NCBI GenBank assembly: GCA_902525995.1
Contig: CABZJG010000045.1
Span: forward strand, 1-11,039
From: Paracoccaceae bacterium
Lineage (GTDB): Bacteria; Pseudomonadota; Alphaproteobacteria; Rhodobacterales; Rhodobacteraceae
Direction: 5' to 3'
Length of the DNA: 11,039 nucleotides
Shown here: one piece after another, positions 6,526 to 11,039 of the stretch
Position numbering within the stretch: position 1 is the stretch's first letter
Layout: the number at the start of each line of letters is the position of its first letter
Program-made: the position numbers and the translations under genes
The notes under the pieces: generated by a model
The model's database searches: none
What the model was told of the DNA's origin: nothing
The model's input: only the letters and a program-made list of their open reading frames with translations

Positions 6526-6559
6526 GCCTCCGGCGGGAGTATTTGAGCAAAGAAAAAAT
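6526..6559 (+). repeat. Rhodobacterales-type 3'-end element (CCTCCGGCGGGAGTATTTG)
   Basis: About 20 nt after the stop of the frameshifted dehydrogenase lies GCCTCCGGCGGGAGTATTTG followed by an A-rich tract. CTCC (6528-6531) and GGAG (6536-6539) can form a short stem with a GGCG loop. From memory, near-identical elements follow the stop codons of many genes in Rhodobacteraceae; this is recall, not a search. Its part at 6537-6559 is also one arm of the inverted repeat described with 6686-6708. It may work in 3'-end formation or RNA processing, though it lacks a T tract on this strand. Confidence 0.55.
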
Positions 6560-6708
6560 GCGTGCCCGCCTTTGTGTCTAAGACCGCCAGCGAGCACGAC
6601 TTTTCCTTCGGCGCCCATCGGCTCTCCAGCCTGTTGCGCGCGCCCAAGATGCAGCAAAGAGTTTAACAAGGCCTAAAGGACACAGATTTTTTCTTTGAAG
6701 AAATACTC
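6537..6708. repeat. 23-bp imperfect inverted repeat bracketing a 126-nt spacer
   Basis: GAGTATTT-GAG-CAAAGAAAAAAT (6537-6559) is the reverse complement of ATTTTTTCTTTG-AAG-AAATACTC (6686-6708) at 20 of 23 positions; the three mismatches are together in the middle. The left arm belongs to the CCTCCGGCGGGAGTATTTG element; the right arm lacks the GC-rich part of that element. The enclosed 126 nt (6560-6685) show no gene I can support. The whole 6508-6754 gap is otherwise unassigned; it ends with the AAGGA ribosome-binding site (6741-6745) of the GST-like gene. The repeat could be an RNA long hairpin between operon halves or a remnant of two opposed intergenic elements. Confidence 0.6.
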
Positions 6709-6754
6709 AAAATTGAAACCGCAGCAATGCAAGGGAAGGTAAGGAATTAAAAAT

Positions 6755-7393
6755 ATGGGCATGAAACTTTACTGCTTTGGGGAAAGCGGCCACAGCTATA
6801 AGGCAGCACTGGCGCTAGAACTGGCTGGCTGTGACTGGGCGCCGGTGTTTGTTGATTTTTTTGCCCGGGAAACCCGCAGCGATGCCTACCGTGCAGACAT
6901 AAACATCATGGGCGAGGTGCCGGTTTTGGTGGACGGCGACCTCACGCTCACGCAATCCGGCCGCATTCAGGCCTATATTGCGGAAATAACCGGACAGCAT
7001 GGCGGCGTGACGGACGCAGAAAAAGGAGAGGTCTTACGCTGGACCTTGTGGGATAATTCCAAGTTCTCCACGTCCATCGGAATAACCCGCTTTCTTATGA
7101 ACTTTATCCCTGAAGCAAAGAGGCCGCAGCAGGTAATCGAGTTCAATCAGGCGCGCCTTAAGGCAAGCTATAAAATTCTCAATGCAGCACTTGAAGGGCG
7201 GGATTTTCTGGTGGGGGAGGCAATTACCCACGCAGATATGACCTGTTGCGGATACCTTTATTATCCCGAGCCCTTTGGCTTCGATCGAAGTGCTTGGCCC
7301 AACATCGACCGTTGGCTCACGAATATTTCATCAACACCGGGCTGGAAGGCCCCTTATGATTTAATGCCCGGCAGCCCTGCTGACCGCACCTAA
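6755..7393 (+). CDS. Glutathione S-transferase family protein
   Basis: A 212-residue protein with GST architecture. Residues 1-80 form a thioredoxin-like domain: strand MKLYCFG, then SGHSYKAALALEL with candidate glutathione-activating Ser11/Ser14 (or Cys7), and the cis-proline block GEVPVLVDGDLTLTQSGRI, the glutathione-binding segment. The usual Glu-Ser pair of that block is Gln-Ser here. Residues about 90-205 form the all-helical domain, including the N-capping region FLVGEAITHADMTCCGYLYY, matching the family's conserved SxAD-like motif. GSTs conjugate or reduce electrophilic substrates with glutathione in the cytosol; the substrate is not readable. ATG 6755 follows AAGGA with 9-nt spacing; the third codon is also ATG. 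The thiolase gene starts 11 nt after the stop, so it is co-transcribed with fadA-fadB. A role in protecting against reactive enoyl-CoA or lipid-peroxide products is possible but inferred. Confidence 0.85.
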   Translation: MGMKLYCFGESGHSYKAALALELAGCDWAPVFVDFFARETRSDAYRADINIMGEVPVLVDGDLTLTQSGRIQAYIAEITGQHGGVTDAEKGEVLRWTLWDNSKFSTSIGITRFLMNFIPEAKRPQQVIEFNQARLKASYKILNAALEGRDFLVGEAITHADMTCCGYLYYPEPFGFDRSAWPNIDRWLTNISSTPGWKAPYDLMPGSPADRT

Positions 7394-7404
7394 AGGAGAA
7401 AGAA

Positions 7405-8616
7405 ATGACCGATGTTTATATTTATGACGCTGTGCGTACCCCGCGCGGCAAGGGGCGCAAAGACGGCAGCCTGCATGAGGTTACAGCCCTAAAGCTGTCG
7501 ACCATATCGCTGAACGCGATCAAAGCCCGCAACAATCTAGACGGGCATGCGGTCGAAGACGTGATCTGGGGCAATGTCACCCAGGTGGGCGAGCAAGGCG
7601 CCTGTCTGGCGCGCTCGGCGGTTCTGGCCTCTGAGCTAGACGAATCCATTCCGGGTCTGGCCATCAACCGGTTCTGCGCTTCAGGGCTTGAGGCGGCAAA
7701 CTTGGCCGCCAATCAGGTGCGCGGCGGCGCGGGGGATGCCTATATCGCTGGCGGCGTGGAAAGCATGAGCCGCGTGCCCATGGGAAGCGACGGCGGCGCT
7801 GTTGCTGTAGATCCTTCATTCACCTTTGATCAGTATTTTGTGCCCCAAGGCATCGGCGCAGATATCATTGCCACCGAGTTTGGCTTTGGCCGTGATGCGG
7901 CCGATGCGCTTGCGGTGGAAAGCCAAAAGCGGGCCAAAGCCGCTTGGGATGACAACCGCTTTGCCAACTCCATCGTGCCGGTCGCAGATGTGAACGGGCT
8001 GACCATTTTGGATCATGATGAATACATGCGTCCGGGCACTGATATGCAGTCGCTTGGCGCGCTAAAGCCATCGTTTAAGGATCAGGGCGAGGTGATGCCC
8101 GGGTTTGATAAGATCGCGCTGATGAAATACCCCCATCTTGAGCGTATCGAGCATATCCACCACGCGGGCAACAGTTCGGGCATTGTGGACGGATCTGCCG
8201 CCCTTTTAATTGGCAATAAGGAATTTGGCGAAAAATACGGTCTTAAGCCGCGCGCTAAAGTACGCTCGACCGCGAAAATAGGCACTGATCCGACCATCAT
8301 GCTGACAGGTCCAGTTCCGGTGACGGAAAAAATCCTGCGCGAAAGCGGGATGGAAATTGGCGATATTGACCTTTTCGAAGTGAATGAGGCTTTTGCCAGT
8401 GTGGTGATGCGCTTTGAGCAAGCCTTTGACGTGGATCATGACAAAGTGAACGTCAACGGGGGCTCTATTGCCATGGGGCACCCGCTGGGCGCCACTGGCG
8501 CGATGATCCTTGGCACATTGCTGGATGAGCTTGAGCGCAGCGACAAAGAAACCGGTCTTGCCACGCTGTGCATCGGCTCGGGCATGGGCGCTGCAACAAT
8601 TATTGAACGGGTTTAG
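7405..8616 (+). CDS. fadA: Acetyl-CoA C-acyltransferase (3-ketoacyl-CoA thiolase)
   Basis: A 403-residue thiolase of normal length. The nucleophilic cysteine is Cys91 in INRFCASGLEA; NEAF is at 327-330; the catalytic His359 lies in GGSIAMGHPLGATGA; the second active-site cysteine is Cys389 in CIGSGMG. All parts of the thiolase active site are therefore present. The enzyme cleaves 3-ketoacyl-CoA with CoA to give acetyl-CoA and an acyl-CoA two carbons shorter, the last step of beta-oxidation. The family also includes biosynthetic acetoacetyl-CoA thiolases (PhaA-type), but the immediate pairing with a FadB-type protein, 9 nt downstream, favours the degradative role. ATG 7405 has a strong AAGGAG (7393-7398) overlapping the end of the GST stop codon, so translation of the two genes may be coupled. 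The order fadA then fadB is the reverse of E. coli fadBA. Confidence 0.93.
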   Translation: MTDVYIYDAVRTPRGKGRKDGSLHEVTALKLSTISLNAIKARNNLDGHAVEDVIWGNVTQVGEQGACLARSAVLASELDESIPGLAINRFCASGLEAANLAANQVRGGAGDAYIAGGVESMSRVPMGSDGGAVAVDPSFTFDQYFVPQGIGADIIATEFGFGRDAADALAVESQKRAKAAWDDNRFANSIVPVADVNGLTILDHDEYMRPGTDMQSLGALKPSFKDQGEVMPGFDKIALMKYPHLERIEHIHHAGNSSGIVDGSAALLIGNKEFGEKYGLKPRAKVRSTAKIGTDPTIMLTGPVPVTEKILRESGMEIGDIDLFEVNEAFASVVMRFEQAFDVDHDKVNVNGGSIAMGHPLGATGAMILGTLLDELERSDKETGLATLCIGSGMGAATIIERV

Positions 8617-8625
8617 GATTGTAAA

Positions 8626-10824
8626 ATGACTGATTTCACAATGAGCAAAGATGCCGAAGGCATCGCAACGATTGTCTGGGATTGCGCAGGCAAATCCATG
8701 AATGTGATGAATTTCGACGCCATGATGCTGCTGGACAGCATGATTGATGATGTCTTGGCCGACGCGGCCGTCAAAGGCGTCATTATCACCAGCGGCAAGA
8801 AAGATTTTGCTGGCGGCATGGATTTAAATGTTCTGGCCGATCTTAAAAACGCCTCGGGCAAAGAACCGGCGCAGGGGCTCTTTGATGGCATTATGTCCAT
8901 GCACCACGCCCTGCGTAAAATTGAACGCGCGGGGATGGACGCCAAAACCAACAAGGGCGGCAAGCCGATTGCGGCGGTTCTGCCGGGCACGGCCATGGGC
9001 ATTGGGCTTGAGCTGCCGATGGCAACGCACCGTGTCTTTGCTGCGGATAACCCAAAGGCAAAGATCGGCTTTCCCGAAATCCTCGTCGGTCTGTTTCCCG
9101 GTGCGGGCGGCACAACGCGGCTTGTGCGCAAACTGGGCGCTATGGGCGCATCGCCGTACCTTTTGGAAGGCAAATCAGTGGCACCAGCCAAGGCAAAATC
9201 AGCCGGTCTTATTGACGAGGTCAGCGCGGATCCAATGGCCGATGCAATGGCCTGGGTGCTGAGCGCCAGTGATGCAGATCTGGTTAAACCATGGGATGCC
9301 AAGGGCTATAAAATGCCCGGCGGCGCGCCCTATCACCCCTCGGGCTTTATGACCTTTATTGGCGCCTCTGCCATGGTCAACGGCAAAACCCAAGGCGCGT
9401 TTCCTGCTGCCAAAGCCATGCTCAGCGCCATTTATGAAGGCGCGCAAGTGCCGTTTGACACAGCCCTAAAGATCGAAGCGCGCTGGTTCACCAATATTTT
9501 GATGAACCCTTCATCGGCGGCCATGATCCGCAGTCTTTTCCTCAACAAACAAGCGTTGGAAAAAGGCGCTGTACGGCCCACGGGTATCGCGGATCAAAGC
9601 GTCAAGAAAGTCGGCGTTTTGGGCGCTGGTATGATGGGGGCCGGCATTGCGCTGGTTTCTGCGCAGGCGGGTATGGACGTTGTGCTGATCGACCAAAAGC
9701 AAGAGGCTGCAGACAAAGGCAAAGCCTATAGTGCGGCCTATATGGACAAGGGTATCAAACGCGGCAAAGCCACACCCGAGAAAAAGGAAGCGCTGCTGGA
9801 CCGTATTACCGCCACAACCGATTATGACGCGTTGAAAGACGCCGATTTAATCATCGAAGCGGTGTTTGAAGACCCCGCTATCAAGGCCACAGTGACCAAA
9901 GCGGTTGAGGCCGTGATCCCCGAGGATTGCATATTTGCTTCAAACACCTCGACCTTGCCCATCACCGAATTGGCCAAAGCCAGCGTGCGGCCTGATCAGT
10001 TCATCGGCATTCACTTTTTCTCACCGGTGGAACGTATGATGCTGGTCGAGATCATCAAAGGCAAAGAAACTGGCGACCGCGCGGTGGCCAAAGCGCTGGA
10101 TTATGTGCGCCAGATCCGCAAAACCCCGATTGTGGTCAATGATGCGCGGTTCTTCTATGCCAACCGCTGCATTATCCCCTATATCAACGAGGGCATGCGA
10201 ATGGTGGCCGAAGGCCTGGCGCCGGCACTGATCGACAATGCAGCACGGATGCTTGGTTTTCCGGTCGGCCCGCTGCAACTGGTTGATGAAACCTCGATTG
10301 ATCTTGGGGCCAAGATTGCCCGCGCCACCAAAGCCGCGATGGGCAATGCCTATCCTGACGGCGCCGTGGATGAGGTGGTCTTCTGGATGGAAGATCAGGG
10401 CCGCATCGGACGCAAAGCCAAAGCCGGTTTTTTCAAATATGACGACAGCGGCAAACGGCTTGGCTATTGGGAAGGGCTTGGCGATAAGTTCGAACGCCTA
10501 GAAGATCAGCCAGAATTGACCGAGGTGCAGCACCGGCTGATGTTCGCCCAAGTGCTTGAGGCGGTGCGCGCGTTGGAAGAAGGCGTCTTGATGGATATCC
10601 GCGAAGGCGATGTGGGCGCCATCCTTGGCTGGGGCTTTGCGCCATGGTCGGGCGGGCCTTTAAGCTGGCTTGATATTTTAGGCACGCCCTATGCCGCCGA
10701 GCGCTGCGATGAGCTGCAAGCAGCCTATGGTGATCGGTTTGCCTGCCCACCGCTGCTGCGTGAAATGGCCGAAAAAGGCCAAAGCTTCTATGGCCGGTTT
10801 GACGCCAAATCAGAAGCTGCCTAA
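8626..10824 (+). CDS. fadB: Bifunctional enoyl-CoA hydratase / 3-hydroxyacyl-CoA dehydrogenase (fatty-acid oxidation complex alpha subunit)
   Basis: A 732-residue fusion of the usual FadB/FadJ size. Residues about 1-200 are a crotonase domain with oxyanion-hole segment FAGGMDLNVL (61-70) and both catalytic glutamates: Glu129 in MGIGLE and Glu151 in GFPEILVGLFPGAGG. The linker helix region follows to about 325. The NAD-binding Rossmann domain begins with VGVLGAGMMGAGIA (GxGxxG at 333-338); FASNTSTLPI (437-446) and GIHFFSPVERM with catalytic His463 mark the 3-hydroxyacyl-CoA dehydrogenase. Two C-terminal 3HCDH domains follow, including GFPVGPLQLVDE (544-555) and GWGFAPWSGGP (668-678). It hydrates 2-enoyl-CoA and oxidises the 3-hydroxyacyl-CoA, handing 3-ketoacyl-CoA to the FadA partner in an alpha2beta2-type complex. 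ATG 8626 is preceded by AGGA within the thiolase stop region. It is the last gene before a strong terminator. Confidence 0.95.
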   Translation: MTDFTMSKDAEGIATIVWDCAGKSMNVMNFDAMMLLDSMIDDVLADAAVKGVIITSGKKDFAGGMDLNVLADLKNASGKEPAQGLFDGIMSMHHALRKIERAGMDAKTNKGGKPIAAVLPGTAMGIGLELPMATHRVFAADNPKAKIGFPEILVGLFPGAGGTTRLVRKLGAMGASPYLLEGKSVAPAKAKSAGLIDEVSADPMADAMAWVLSASDADLVKPWDAKGYKMPGGAPYHPSGFMTFIGASAMVNGKTQGAFPAAKAMLSAIYEGAQVPFDTALKIEARWFTNILMNPSSAAMIRSLFLNKQALEKGAVRPTGIADQSVKKVGVLGAGMMGAGIALVSAQAGMDVVLIDQKQEAADKGKAYSAAYMDKGIKRGKATPEKKEALLDRITATTDYDALKDADLIIEAVFEDPAIKATVTKAVEAVIPEDCIFASNTSTLPITELAKASVRPDQFIGIHFFSPVERMMLVEIIKGKETGDRAVAKALDYVRQIRKTPIVVNDARFFYANRCIIPYINEGMRMVAEGLAPALIDNAARMLGFPVGPLQLVDETSIDLGAKIARATKAAMGNAYPDGAVDEVVFWMEDQGRIGRKAKAGFFKYDDSGKRLGYWEGLGDKFERLEDQPELTEVQHRLMFAQVLEAVRALEEGVLMDIREGDVGAILGWGFAPWSGGPLSWLDILGTPYAAERCDELQAAYGDRFACPPLLREMAEKGQSFYGRFDAKSEAA

Positions 10825-10832
10825 TCTGGTTT

Positions 10833-10890
10833 AAACCGCTCCGAAAAGCCCGCCCTATGGCTGGGCTTTTCGGGACAAAAGGCGCGGTTT
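10833..10890. terminator. Strong, probably bidirectional intrinsic terminator
   Basis: A perfect 11-bp stem, CCGAAAAGCCC (10841-10851) with GGGCTTTTCGG (10863-10873), begins 16 nt after the fadB stop. The 11-nt loop can pair further (GCC 10852-10854 with GGC 10859-10861, bulging T10862). The A tract on the left and T tract on the right make it usable from both strands, which suits its place between two convergent genes. An outer 7-bp repeat (AAACCGC 10833-10839, GCGGTTT 10884-10890) brackets the core stem. Confidence 0.85.
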
Positions 10891-10903
10891 GGGCTAAAGC
10901 GCG

Positions 10904-11038
10904 CTAGCCAAAACGGTATCCAAATCGGCTGATATCTGCGGCACAAAAATGGGCAACAAGCTCTGCCATCTCATCACTATAGTGCCTGCGGTACTCAGCC
11001 GTCCGCGCCGACCGGTTTTCATGCGGCAAGGGCCGCAA
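10904..11038 (-). CDS. C-terminal fragment, sulfotransferase family-like protein
   Basis: On the minus strand one frame is open from the window edge to TAG at 10906-10904 and gives the last 44 residues of a protein. The pattern is HENRSARTAEYRRHYSDEM, then AELVAHFCAADISRFGYRFG, with a charged YRRHYSDE turn, an amphipathic helix and a terminal D-I--FGY-F. That ending closely resembles sulfotransferase-family proteins, which typically finish with a helix and an E/D-FGY-F block. The PAPS-binding motifs lie outside the window, so the assignment rests only on this tail. The gene converges on fadB and shares its terminator. A different protein with a similar helical tail is possible. Confidence 0.55.
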   Translation of the reverse strand: MRPLPHENRSARTAEYRRHYSDEMAELVAHFCAADISRFGYRFG

Positions 11039-11039
11039 C

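Noticed and set aside
6577..6666. Short plus-strand frame with coding-like codons inside the 126-nt spacer, ending at TAA near 6666
   Set aside because: No ribosome-binding site or convincing start and no recognised homology; too short to support as a gene, though a decayed gene fragment cannot be excluded.
6364..6669. Minus-strand 101-aa open frame crossing the 3' end of the dehydrogenase and the intergenic gap
   Set aside because: It runs antisense through the conserved dehydrogenase C-terminus and through the dispersed CCTCCGGCGGGAGTATTTG element, and has no recognisable domain; it looks spurious.
8613..9302. 229-aa minus-strand open frame opposite the start of fadB
   Set aside because: Antisense to a strongly conserved crotonase domain; composition (Ser/Ala/Pro-rich, low complexity) is typical of a shadow frame in a GC-rich gene.
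1..11039. Mobile element, defence system, CRISPR array or integrated phage
   Set aside because: No transposase, integrase, nuclease or repeat-spacer pattern was seen; all recognisable genes are housekeeping metabolism, transport or regulation.

Overview
The window looks like ordinary chromosome of a marine alphaproteobacterium, most likely a Rhodobacteraceae (Roseobacter-group) member. This rests on protein resemblance recalled from that group: a DmdC-like acyl-CoA dehydrogenase, twin MerR regulators beside fatty-acid genes, and a CCTCCGGCGGGAGTATTTG element after a stop codon that I recognise as common in that family. No search was run. I see no phage, transposase, CRISPR, tRNA or rRNA sequence.

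Layout. The left edge (1-286, + strand) carries the last strands of an outer-membrane beta-barrel protein. It converges on a tight minus-strand operon, in transcription order: PaaI-type thioesterase (2570-2151), a second PaaI-type thioesterase (2148-1639) and a MATE exporter (1636-311), with only 2 nt between genes. A 112-nt divergent intergenic region (2571-2682) separates it from a plus-strand fatty-acid/acyl-CoA degradation cluster: two tandem paralogous MerR regulators (2683-3051 and 3133-3534), a 593-aa acyl-CoA dehydrogenase with extra C-terminal domain (3559-5340), a second LCAD/IVD-type acyl-CoA dehydrogenase broken by one frameshift (5360-6507), a 247-nt intergenic stretch with a long inverted repeat, a glutathione S-transferase-like protein (6755-7393), a thiolase FadA (7405-8616) and a FadB-type bifunctional hydratase/3-hydroxyacyl-CoA dehydrogenase (8626-10824). 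A strong hairpin terminator (10841-10873) follows. The right edge holds the C-terminus of a convergent minus-strand gene (10904-11038) that resembles a sulfotransferase.

How the genes work together. The dehydrogenases make the 2-enoyl-CoA, FadB hydrates and re-oxidises it, and FadA cleaves off acetyl-CoA, so one cluster covers the whole beta-oxidation spiral. The MerR proteins are the obvious candidate regulators, and the spacer between them holds two perfect inverted repeats that could be an operator and a translation-control hairpin. The divergent thioesterases could release CoA from stalled acyl-CoAs, with the MATE protein as a possible exporter; that link is inference from gene order.

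I do not see a clearly undescribed system. The items most worth a second look are the frameshift in the second acyl-CoA dehydrogenase, the nested dyads between the MerR genes, and the inverted-repeat pair before the GST gene.
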